DNA from: Cochliopodium minus
Taxonomy: Eukaryota > Discosea > Himatismenida > Cochliopodiidae
Direction of reading: 5' to 3'
Assembly: GCA_024220525.1 (NCBI GenBank)
Contig: JAMYWO010000093.1
Coordinates: 1-44,272 of the forward strand
DNA length: 44,272 nucleotides
Position numbers and translations under genes: made by a program. The notes beneath the pieces were generated by a model. It searched no databases. It was not told where the DNA came from and worked only from the letters and a program-made list of their open reading frames with translations. This document shows positions 1 through 10,765 of this stretch, one piece after another (the stretch's first letter is position 1; every line of letters begins with the position of its first letter).

Positions 1-780
1 TAAGTTACAGTTTCCTTTACAGCATCAAAAACAGAGTCTCCAACTTCTGGAAGATAAGTGCAGTCTTTGTCAATTTGGTTGAAAAGTTTTGATGCTTGTT
101 TGAACCATTCCCAATCATTACCAATCTTGCTTGTGAATATTATGGAAAATTTCAGATTGAGATAGGTCATGATTGATGGAATATCATCCACTGCAGACAA
201 TAGATTGCAACATTCTGCAAAGATTGGTGAAAAAAAGAGTCTGTCGCACTAACCCACTTTCTTTCTGCAGTCGGAGTTTCTATTTCTTAAACAACAAACC
301 AAACTTTTCAATCTTCTTGTTGTTTTATTTTCTTATTCAATTAAAAAAAATTTTTAAAGTTTTTTAACAGTTGTATTGTGTTTTATAACGAATTGCCCAT
401 TACTATCTTGGACTTCCAATTTGGAGTTGATTGAATTATCTGGAATAATTTTATACTCTTTTGTTTGATCATGTTTAATATTATAAATAAAGATATCCCA
501 CTTTGTGGGTATTTTTGATCAAAAAAAAAACTATACACCAAAGAAATTCTCCTCTCCCTTGGTTAGATGGGTTCTTTTCAAGCTCATTAATAGTACTATC
601 AGCATAAGTTGTTTTTGGTCTTTCGGAAGAATTGGAGATGTTTTTAAATGGCAATGATGTGAGTGGGAGTGAAGACGGATCATTTTTTTACTAAGAATAA
701 CTCCACCGAAAAATACTAGGTTATTCAGCCAATCCATTTAATACCACCATTGATAATACAACTTTTGAAAGCGGACATTA
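1..780 (-). pseudogene. Decayed or frame-broken gene, running off the left edge
   Basis: Several coding-quality stretches lie on the minus strand but in different frames. About 720-540 reads DPSSLPLTSLPFKNISNSSE and continues into an acidic, Asn-rich tail. About 490-365 reads WDIFIYNIKHDQTKEYKIIP and on. About 255-1 reads SPIFAECCNLLSAVDDIPS, then a Trp-rich segment that stays open to the window edge. The joins are not clean GT-AG introns, and at least two breaks fall at homopolymers (T7 near 229-235, A7 near 685). This could be a real gene with sequencing indels, or a pseudogene. I recognise no family. The middle segment resembles the right-edge fragment near 44.0-44.1 kb, sharing NIKH and SKLEVQ motifs, so it belongs to a dispersed family. 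Confidence 0.45.
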
Positions 781-1184
781 TTTTAACTGACTAAAAAATA
801 TTTTTGTATTTCCCTATGTGATTCATGAATAAATTCTATCTTGAATTATTTTCCACTTTTAGTTTTATAAAAAGAAAATTGCTTAAGAGAACTAAAAAAC
901 TATCTGAAATTAATAAAAAAAAAAACAATTTAGTTTTAAAATTTATTTTGAATAGAAGCTCTCTACGACAACCATTTTAATTTTTTTTTTTGATTTAGAA
1001 CAATGACAACCATATTAATATTTTTTTTTTAAAGTGTAAAAATTTTTTTTTTAAAGTGCAAAGATTCGAAATTAGTTGTTATATAACAATTAGCAGGAAT
1101 CTGATGAGATCTTTTTCAAAACTTTAATCAAAAAATTTTAAAACAAAATTTTTATTTTTCAAATTAACAATTCTTTTAGGATCA
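781..1184. other. AT-rich spacer, nothing identified
   Basis: No reading frame of coding quality is visible. There is a local duplication in which GACAACCAT followed by an A/T run occurs twice (about 967 and 1006), and a short AAAGTG(T/C)AAA motif also occurs twice (about 1032-1065). Confidence 0.5.
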
Positions 1185-1285
1185 TTGACACTATGTTACT
1201 GGTTGTTGGTATAGTCGGATCATTTTTCAAATAAGAAGGGATTTATTACTTCCTCATCTTCTAAATCATTGCCCAATTCATCCAT
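1185..1285 (-). other. Short coding-like fragment with its own ATG
   Basis: A minus-strand ATG at 1285 opens a 21-codon acidic reading frame (MDELGNDLEDEE and on) that ends in TGA after a short A run. One frame over, the sequence continues as NDPTIPTTSNIVSMILK. The same KNDP start, likewise preceded by an A homopolymer, occurs near 690. The piece therefore looks like the 5' end of a second copy of the left-edge gene, or a first exon with a GTAATA donor after Glu12. Function unknown. Confidence 0.3.
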
Positions 1286-1448
1286 TCTGCCTTTATAGAT
1301 AATTAATAAAAAAAAAAAAAAAGAAAAAAATGAAAGAATTAACAGTAGGAGGTTAATCATTCAAATTTATGATCAAATTCTAATTATTCTTTTAATAATA
1401 GATTCAATAGGTAAGATTTCAAATTATATATAAAATAATAATGAATAA

Positions 1449-4400
1449 TTGACCAAATTATTAGATATTTTCATTGTATCATTGATAACAATTTCAATCA
1501 TAATCTCCATTTATACATTATTGGGGATATTTAGAATATTCAAAAGGAAAAAATACTCAAAAATTGGATATGGGATAGTTTATAATGAACCTCTTTGGTT
1601 AAGAGATTTCAGGAAAATAGCAATCAAATCACAAAAATCGAAATATATGATATTGATGGTATTAGAGTCTCTTGTTTCATAAACTTTCTTTTATTAATAA
1701 TAATTTTAAAGGAATTCTTCAATTTTTTTTTGAGTTGTGGATTCATGGGTATTTATATTGCCAATACATCTGGAGGAATAAGATCAAATTTGAGTTTTAA
1801 TAGATTTTTGTTTGATATCATCTTTGCTAGTTTGTTTGGGATTTTTTGGATTTTAAAATTTTTTGCAACACACAGGAAGTAATAATTTCTTTGAAAAATA
1901 AATCAAAAAAATATAAACCCTTTTTAATTTTTTTTTTTGAAAAAGACCATTCAAGATTAATTTATTTAAATTTAAAGGCTGTATTTCTTTTTCACTGGGT
2001 ATTCATTTGTTGAATTTCTCACTATTTTACCTGTTTTCATCAGCTGGTATCTAAAAAAATTTTAAAAAAAGAAATTTATTTTTGAAAAAAAATATAAAGG
2101 GGTATGGAAAAGTATGCAGTATTAGGGTTTTTTAGGGTGTTGAGGATCTGGATTTTTGTAAATTTTCTCAAAATTCTTCCCTCCATGACTACTTTTAACA
2201 AAAATTATGTTGGTTTTATCTCTAAAAAATTTGACTTTAGTAAATTTTCTTTTCCTTTTTTTTAAAAGATATTTTCTCTTAATTTTTCAATAACATTAAA
2301 TATGAAAAAAAATTGAAATTGATTTAAAAAATATATTAAAAATTTATTCAAAATAAAAAGGAGTGTTTTTGGTTGTGTTTGAGATAGCATGTGTGATAAT
2401 AAGCCTTTACTTTTCTTTTGCTGGATTAGTAAATTTATTTGAATCTGATGGTGATCCATGGCTCGACCCTTCAACTCGTCCCACCAACAGTAATTTCAAA
2501 TTATTTTTATATATTTATTATTTATATTTATTATATTTATTATTATTTATTATTTATATTTATTATTTATTATTTATATTTATTATTTATTATTTATTAT
2601 TTATATTTATATTTATTTATTACTTATTATTTATTATTTATTATTTATTATTTATTATTTATTATTTATTATTTATATTTATATTTATTATTTATTATAT
2701 TTATATTTACTAGGAAACAGTTTTTTTGTATGGATTTATTTTGCTACTGTGTCCGCAGCAACGGTTGGTAAATTTTCGTTTTTTAACTCTTTATTTTATG
2801 ATTTTTTTATTAAATCATTTGTATTTTGTTAAAAAAAAAAAAGGATATGGAGATGTGCCAATAAAAACATATTTAGGAAAAATAACAACAATATTGTTCA
2901 TTTTATTGACATTTGTTATTTTACCATATGAAATTAGCAAATTGATAGAAATAATAACTTCAATTCCCAAAACATACGGAAATCCTATCTTTTTTTTTGA
3001 CAGTAAATATCAATCTCTTTATTTTAAAAAAACTATTCTCATCACCGGTTCTGTAACTCCTGATTCCCTCAAAAATGTACTCAACACTCTTTATTTTGAA
3101 GGGTTTTTTCTTTTTTAAAACACTTATTTAATCCCAAAATATTTTCTTCTTTTAAAATAACATTTTTATTTGAATGTTAAACCACAAAAAAATTTTATTT
3201 TTTTTTATAAATAAAAAAACACTTTAATGTACAATCTTTTTTTCACAAAAACATAAATTGTTTTTATTTTCAATTATTTAAATATTTTAAACATTTTTAT
3301 TTGAATGTTATCTTCTTTATTAATCATTTTTATTTTAAAAATGTTTTTAGACCACAAGGAATGAGGGCACCAAGAATATGTATTTTAAATTCAAAAGAAA
3401 TGAGTGGAGAAATGGAAGAAATATTGAGAAATCCATTAGTATTTCCTCACATCTATTATTTTCAAGGTTCTCCTATCTCCCGTCAAACTCTTATTCTTCT
3501 TCAAATTGAGAATTTTGATAATGCTATCATTCTTGCTGACAAAAATATTGAAGATCCTATTTTAGAAGGTTTTTTTTTAATTTTTTAATAAATTTTTTAA
3601 AATAATTAATTTTTAAAACTAATTAATTTTTAAACTAATTAATTTTTTAAACTAATTAATTTTTTAAACTCTTTCTCTTTTAATAAAAGATTCAAAAAAT
3701 ATCATAAAGTATTGGTCAATTAAGAACTATTCACCAAGAATAAAAATTTACATACAAATTATGACAGAAAACATGAAAAAAACAATTTTAGAAATGCCCA
3801 TACCTGAATACGTTTCTCCTGATTCTATTGTTTGTTTTGAAGAATTACGCAATTCTTTTTTTTCTCAAAATTGTCTTCATCCTGGTATTCTTTTTTCTTT
3901 TTATTCTCTCTAAAACTTTAAAACTGAATTATTTTTGACTTTAAAAATATATTATTAACTTTTTTAAACAGAATAATTAACTTTATTCAATATCATTTAA
4001 TTTAACTTTATTAAAATAATTAAAGTTTATATTATTAACTTTATTAAATATAAAATCAAATTAATTAAATAAATTGAATTTAGGAATTTCAACGTTATTG
4101 ACGAATATGATAAAACCTATGGATGAAAGGAAGATAAAGAAGAGAAATAGGATAAATAAAAGATGGGAAGAAGAGTATTCAAGGGGAGCTGCTTTTAATA
4201 TTTTTTTTACAAAATTTTCAAAGAAATGGGTTGGTTTAAAATTTAAACATTGTGTCAAATCTATTTACCTTCACGATCCTCTCATTTTCCTTCTTGGTAT
4301 TGTTCGTTCTCCTCTTTGTAAACGTAAAATATTTTTAAAACTATTTGTAAAAACACAATTTAAATTCTAAAAAAAAACAAAATTTAAAATTATAATTAAA

Positions 4401-7400
4401 ATTATAAATTATTTAAAATTAAAATTAAAATTAAAAGAAATTATTTAAAATTATTAATTATTTAAAATTATAAATTAATTAAAATTAAAGAAATTAATTA
4501 AAATTAAAGAAATTATTTAAAATTATTTAAATCTAAAAGGTAAAAAAAGGTAAATTATAGATAACTGATTCATTTAATTTTTTCATTACAAAAAAAAAAG
4601 AGAAGGAAAGTAGAAAAAGAGAAAAGGAAGAGGAAAAAGAAGAAACATTTTCAGAAGATTTTCCTGTAATTCTTTTATCTCCTTTCCATGAATTCATCAA
4701 GCCAAATGATATTGCTATTCTTTTAACGAATGACAAGGTCTACCTTTTTTTTTATATAATTTCTTTTTTTTTTTAATTAAAAAATTTATTTTATTCATTT
4801 TATAAATCCAACCCTTTTTTATTTTCTTTATTTATTAATTTATAAACCTTTTTTTAAAATAATAAAGAAAAAATCATTTGTTGTCAAAAAAGATATTCTA
4901 CAAATAAACGCTTATAAAGTTGATCTCACTAATTTGAATAAAAAGAATAATGATGAAGATTATGAAGATTATGAAGAAAATGGAGAAGACAGAGAAGAAG
5001 ATGATTATGGAGATGATAGGGATGATAGAGATGATAGAGATGATAGGGATGATAGAGATGATAAAAATTATAAAGAAAGAAATTGTAAAAGAGAAGAAAG
5101 AAGAAAATTTGAATTTGAAAAAGAATTTAATGAAAATAAAATAAAAATAAAAAATAAAGAAGAAAAAAAAGAAAAGAAGAAAGAAATAGGAAATTTGAAA
5201 GAAAATAAAATGGAATTTAGAGAAATATTGGATTTTTCACATGTAATAAAAAAAAAAGAAAAAAAAGAATTTAGAAAAACTCTTTTAAGAAAGAAAACTT
5301 TCAAAATAAACAAAAAAGATTTTATACTTGATCCAAACCCTCCTCCCTCTCTTTCTGATAATATAACAAATAAATACTGGGACAGTTTCAGAGGTAATTT
5401 AAAAAAAAAAAAATAATAATATTATAGAATTCCCCTTTTTAAATTATAAAAATTCTAAACTATTCTCCTTATAAAATTATAAAATTCATCGTTCTCTTGT
5501 TAAAATAATTCTTTTAATAAAAAAAAAGGATGGCCATTTGTTTTGAGTTCAAAAAAACAGTCGAAAAATATTTTAAAAGATCACATAATAGTGTGTGGAA
5601 ATTTTTTTAAAATATTCTCCTTTGTTGCAACGTTAAGGGCGAGTTACACAAAAAATAGTATTTGGTACAAAAAAATAGTAATCCTTCATCCTCATTTTCT
5701 ATTATTTTCAGATGATCCTCACCACAACTTTATTGTCGAAAAACGTTTAAAAAAATTCAGCAAATTTCCTGACCTCTTTTATTTTTCTGGAAGGTTTTCT
5801 CTATTTTAATTTAATTTAATCATCTTTTTTTATTATTTTTAATTTTTGTTTTTAAAAAGTGGGATTTACATTGAAGATCTAAAAAAAGTAAATGTTAAAG
5901 AAGCATTCAAGGTAAATTAAATTTTAAAATGAAATATAATTTTAATTTAATTTATTTTTTCAAATAGGTTGTAATTTTTCCTCAAACATCAGTTCCCAAA
6001 GAAAAGATAAATGCAATTGATTATGAAAAAAATTTGATGGATACAGATACCATTTTTACTTTTTTAAATGTGGAAAAAGAAACAGGAGGGAGGGATGAAA
6101 TCAATTTTTTCTTCAACTCTGTTCAATACTCTAACCTCTCTAAAAATATCTCCTCTCATCCCACAAGTTACCGTCATTCCTCCATTACCAATCATACTGA
6201 CATCAATAGCCATCCCTCCTTAATTAACCAGAAAAGACTTCTTATAAGAGAAAAACCACACGAATCTTTCAACGAACCTAATCTCATAGTTATTGATGAA
6301 GAGAATATAAAAGAGAAGGAAATAGAGGATATTAAAGAGGAGAAGGATATAGAGGATATTAAAGAGGAGAAGGAGATAGAAGATATAAAAGAGGAGAAGG
6401 AGATAGAGGATATTAAAGAGGAGAAGGAGATAGAAGATATAAAAGAGGAGAAGGAGATAGAAGATATAAAAGAGGAGAAGGAGATAGAAGATATAAAAGA
6501 GGAGAAGGAGATAGAAGATATTAAAGAGGAGAAGGAGATAGAAGATATAAAAGAAGAAATTAAAAGATTAGAAATTTTTTTGAAAGAAAAAGAAGAAAAA
6601 AGCAACAGTGAATACAGAATGGAATGGAATAGCAGTATGGAAGAAGAGGAAGAAGACGAAGAAGCAGAAAAGAAAAAGAAAGTAAATAAAGTTTTAAAAG
6701 CAATTTCTCTTTCTTCAAAAAAAGTTTTGATAATGGAATTTATGAACGAAGATAACATGTTGCTTATGGATTATCGTTCCAATGTGTTGATGAGGGATGG
6801 ATATCAAGATACCAAATTCTATCGTGTGGATGGCTTTATGTCTCCATTTTTTGCTGGAGGTCAAGTTTTTTCGAATGTGATGTTCGAAATAATGGCTTCT
6901 CAATCTTGTTATCAACCCCTCATCATCCCTTTAATCAAATCTTTTTTATCTGTTCCTGGTCACTTCTCCCTTTCTTCTTCTTTTTCCCCCAATTCTTTTT
7001 CTGAGAGATCATCTGATCTCACTCCCATTCTCTCCCCAAAATCCTCTAAAAAAAAGGGGAAAATTTTGGATTTAGATACAAAAGAGTCTGAGTTGAGGGA
7101 AAAAGAAAGAGAAAACATACAAAAGGAGGAAAGAAAACTTGAGAAAGAAATTGATAGAAAATTATTTGAAAATTTCCCTCAAAATGATTCATCTTCTCCC
7201 ATCCCCTATCTTCCATCAAGATTAATTTTACTTCCTTCTTTTTGTATCATTCCTAAAAATGTCAAAACAAATTCAAATAATAATGATAATAATAGCTCTG
7301 ATGAAGAATCAAACAAAATGAATTCTTCTATTGATCTGGAAATCAATCAAAATTATAAATACTCAAACCAAGATCATAGTAGCAACAGTGAATTTAATGA

Positions 7401-7785
7401 AAAAGAAGATTTAGAAGATAAAAGGAATGAAAAAAATCAGGTTAATAAACGAAAAGAAAAGAAAGATGAAATCATAATTGAGGAAGAAATGCAAGAAACT
7501 GAAGATTTTTATTTTGATTTTAGAAATATTACTTTCCAAGAAGCTTACTTAAAGGGATTGAAAAAAAACATTCTTATCATAGGATTGTTAAGAAAGCCCT
7601 CCAATCAAATCGATGATACCAATACTTTTGAAACAAAAAATGATTCATTTCAAGATTATATTACTTATGTTGTTTCTTCTCCTCATCCATCAACTGTTAT
7701 TCGATCTTCTGATAACATTTACTGTTTAATTGATGCAAAAGAATTAATCAAAATTTCTAAATATCTCCCTTCTGAAAAAAAATAA
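1449..7785 (+). CDS. Slo/BK-type potassium channel with two RCK domains
   Basis: This is a large-conductance potassium channel of the Slo family in the plasma or an internal membrane. Exons: about 1589-1878, 1978-2046, 2100-2239, 2361-2489, 2714-2767, 2844-3102, 3351-3568, 3690-3884, 4084-4323, 4601-4737, 4868-5393, 5529-5793, 5860-5911, 5968-7785; phases agree at every junction after the first exon. S1-S3 are encoded to 2046. S4 (FFRVLRIWIF) keeps two Arg. S5 has AGLVNLFESDGDPW, matching the Slo turret, and the filter TVGYGD is split across exons 5 and 6. RCK1 follows (ILITGSVTPDSL, YFQGSPISRQTL, STLLTNMIKP) and RCK2 starts at HIIVCGNFFKIF. The region of the animal calcium bowl lacks its Asp cluster. 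Long Asp/Arg and Glu/Lys tracts interrupt the cytoplasmic part. The 5' end is unresolved: 1449-1682 could encode an S0 helix but in another frame, and no clean ATG is seen. Confidence 0.9.
2504..2712 (+). repeat. TTATT/ATTTA low-complexity intron
   Basis: The intron between the S5 exon and the pore exon of the potassium channel is almost entirely short permutations of TTATT and TATTTA. It ends in TTTACTAG before the pore exon. It is a simple-sequence expansion and has no separate coding content. Confidence 0.8.
5004..5065 (+). repeat. Asp-Asp-Arg coding repeat
   Basis: Tandem GATAGAGAT/GATAGGGAT units encode repeated DDR triplets within the RCK1-RCK2 linker of the potassium channel. Together with the flanking Lys/Glu stretch this makes a highly charged insert of about 120 residues. 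Confidence 0.8.
6313..6558 (+). repeat. 27-base coding minisatellite, nine copies of EIEDIKEEK
   Basis: Nine near-identical 27-base units encode the nonapeptide EIEDIKEEK (second copy begins with Asp, last copy ends in Ile). They lie in the large last exon of the potassium channel, inside the RCK2 region before its final strands. The acidic, helix-prone repeat keeps the reading frame because the unit is a multiple of three. Confidence 0.95.
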
Positions 7786-7849
7786 AAAATATTTATACAA
7801 CAAAACATTATGAAATTTTTTTTCTTTTTTCTCTTTTGATATTATCTAT

Positions 7850-8530
7850 TTTTTAACTTTGAATTCAACAAATTCCTTCTTTTCTGGTTCTAGAATTTCA
7901 ATTTTTGGTATCTTTCTTTGTTGACATTTTAAACGATGGTTTTTCTTCAGCAAGCTTCTTCCCATCAAAAACTAAATTGGAACCAGGAAGAAAGTATTTT
8001 AGTTAAATATGATTAGAAAGTTATTTTGGCTTCACAAAGAATTTGGGGGTTATTGTGAGTTGTTATTCAATTCTTGTCTTTTCTACAAACCTAATAAAGT
8101 AATTTCCTTTGATTTCAGCCAAAACAAAATTTGTTTTTGATTATTTGAAGAATTCTTTTTTCTTGTGGATATTCAAATAAATTGTTTTGTTAGAACATCC
8201 TTAATCTTATAATATTCTAAAAACATCATTCATTGATTTGGAAGTTGTTTGCTTACAAATTAATCTTTAGAGTCTTTTTCATTTATAGAATCTGATAATC
8301 AAATTTCTACAATTCTTTCCAAATCACCAGGTTTGTTTGTTTATCCAAAGGAATCAATTCTTTCTCATCAATGATCCCATGAGACAAAAGCACTTTGGAA
8401 AGAACTTTTCATTCACTATGACATTTTATGCATTGCAAATTTACTGAGTTTTTCTAGAATGTTTTTTTTTGGTAAAATTGATTTTGATCTTCATCGTAAC
8501 AAAGTTCATGTTTTGTTTCCTTTGATGTTA
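7850..8530 (-). pseudogene. Decayed protein gene between the channel and MSH6
   Basis: The minus strand holds consecutive coding-like pieces in shifting frames with intervening stops. In order: TSKETKHELCYDEDQNQFYQ (about 8525), VLLSHGIIDEKELIPLDKQT (about 8390), FEYPQEKRILQIIKNKF (about 8175), AEIKGNYFIRFVEKTRIE (about 8120), SNLVFDGKKLAEEKPSFKM (about 7985), and KIEILEPEKKEFVEFKVKK followed by a stop near 7850. The content is far from the A/T noise of introns here, but no set of GT-AG introns joins the pieces. I read it as a pseudogene of an unidentified protein; a poorly sequenced gene remains possible. Confidence 0.5.
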
Positions 8531-8897
8531 ATAATCTATTTAACATTTAAAAAGAGATAAACTTTTTTTCGAGTTTTTTTTAAATTATTTGAAAGAATTT
8601 AATAAGCATCATAAATTGTATAATTACTTACAATTTTGCAATTATTTTAAATTGGCAATAATAGGTTTTGTATTTTTGACCTTTTTTCACTTTTTGGTAT
8701 TCGATGGAAAAAGGAGATATTAATTATTATGTCCAATAAAAGTTTTTTGGACAATTTGTAAAATTTTTGTTTTATATTTAATATTAAATAATTTACTAGA
8801 AATTCAAGTAAATCTTTGAAAGAAAAATGATTTTGAGAAAAAATAAAAAATAAAAAATTGGGAATAAATAGAGCAAATATACCATCCAAATAAAAAA
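8531..8897. promoter_or_regulatory. Upstream region of MSH6
   Basis: AT-rich spacer immediately before the MSH6 start codon. No defined promoter element can be recognised from sequence alone, and the only open frames are low-complexity shadows. Confidence 0.3.
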
Positions 8898-10700
8898 ATG
8901 AAAAAGAAATTAAATCAAACAACTTTATTCCAGTTCATGGATAAAAAGAAAGATGATAAATCCAAAGATTCGGTCAATGAATCCCCATTCTTTAAATCTT
9001 CACCCCAAAATTTAACACAAAATCAAAATAAAAATGAAGAAGCAGATTTGACTCCTCCCATTCTTCATAATAGAAAAAGAAAGATTGATTTTTCACAAAC
9101 AGACCTCAATGAAAATGATCAAACAAATAATTCACCTTATAAATCACAAATAAATCATAATAATTCTTCATCTACTCAAAATTCAAATAAAGAAACAATC
9201 ACAAATGAAAATTCTAAAAAATTGAAAATAGATAATTCTGAAGAAAATAAGAAATTTCCTTTCAAAACTTCCCCTTCTCCAAAATCTACTAATTTCCCAA
9301 CTAAAAAAGAAATTATTCAAAAATCTGCAAAAAACTCCTCCAAAATTCCCACCCTCATCCCCTCTAAACCCCCCAAAAAAGAAATCCCCTCCAAGAATGA
9401 ACCTATTCCTTCATCCAAAACACCTGTTCCCACCTCTTCTCCAAACAGATCAAGCAACACTTTTAATAAAATCAACAACCCCATTAAAAACAATACCTCT
9501 ATTAATATCAATACCCCCATTAAAAGCAATACCCCTATTAATAAAATCAACAACCCCATTAAAAGCAGTAACACTTTTAATAAAATCAACCCCATTAAAA
9601 GCAATACCTCTATCAATATCAAAACACCCATTAAAACAAACACTTTCAAAAAAGAAAAGGAAGAAAAGGAAGAAGAGGAACTAGAGGAAGAAGAAGAAGA
9701 AGGAGAAGAAGGAGAGAAAGAGAAAGGAAAGAAATCAACAAGATCACCCCTTCTTTCTGTGAATAAAAAGAAAAGGAATATAGATAAAGATTTACCTGAT
9801 TTTCTCAAAAACATTAAAGATGCAAACATGAATCCTCCTCATTCCCCCTTTTATGACCCTTCCACTCTTTATATTCCCGAATCAGAGTATAAAAAATTGA
9901 CAGAAACAAGAAAACAGTACTGGGATGTAAAAAGAAATAATTTTGATAAAATTGTTGCCATGCAAATCGGTTCTTTTTATGAATTGTTTTATTTTGATGC
10001 TGAATTTGCCAATACTCAATTAGGTCTTAAAATTCATTCTGCTCATTCTGGTAATAAATTCTATTTATTCTTAAATTTAATATAATTTATTTTTATTTAA
10101 TTTTAAATTCTAATATTTTTTTAATTTAATTTATTTTAATATATTTTTATTTTATTTTATTTTTATTTTATTTTATTTTTATTTTATTTTATTTTTGATT
10201 AATTTATTTAAATGCAAGTAATAATATTTTTTATTTTAATATGAAAAAAATGAAAGCGGGATTTCCAACAAAAGAGTTTGATATGTGGGCAAAAAAGATA
10301 TTATTGAGGGGATACAAAGTGATAAGGATAGAACAATGTAAAGAAAACACTTCTCTCAAAAAAACAAACGTTTCACGTGAAGTTGGTGTTTATTTAAGTA
10401 ATGGTATTCTCACTGATCCCCTCTTCTTAGATTCTACCCACTCTTCTTATCTCCTCTCCCTCTCCCTCCTTCCTCCTCCCCTTCCCCCTCCTACTCTTCG
10501 CGACACAAACAAAAATAATAATAATACTACCAGTAATAATATTAATAATAACAGTAACATTAATAATAATAATAATAATACTACCAGTAATAATATTAAT
10601 AATAACAGTAACAATAATAATAACAATAATAATACTACCAGTAATAATATTAATAATAACAATAATAATAACAGTAACAATAACATTAATAATAATAATA

Positions 10701-10765
<65 letters not shown>

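Noticed and set aside
2363-2771. Two overlapping plus-strand frames rich in Tyr, Ile, Leu and Phe
   Set aside because: They read through the TTATT intron of the potassium channel; only 2361-2489 and 2714-2767 are coding.
6192-6758. Minus-strand open frame of 188 codons with SFISSIS repeats
   Set aside because: Antisense image of the EIEDIKEEK coding repeat of the potassium channel.
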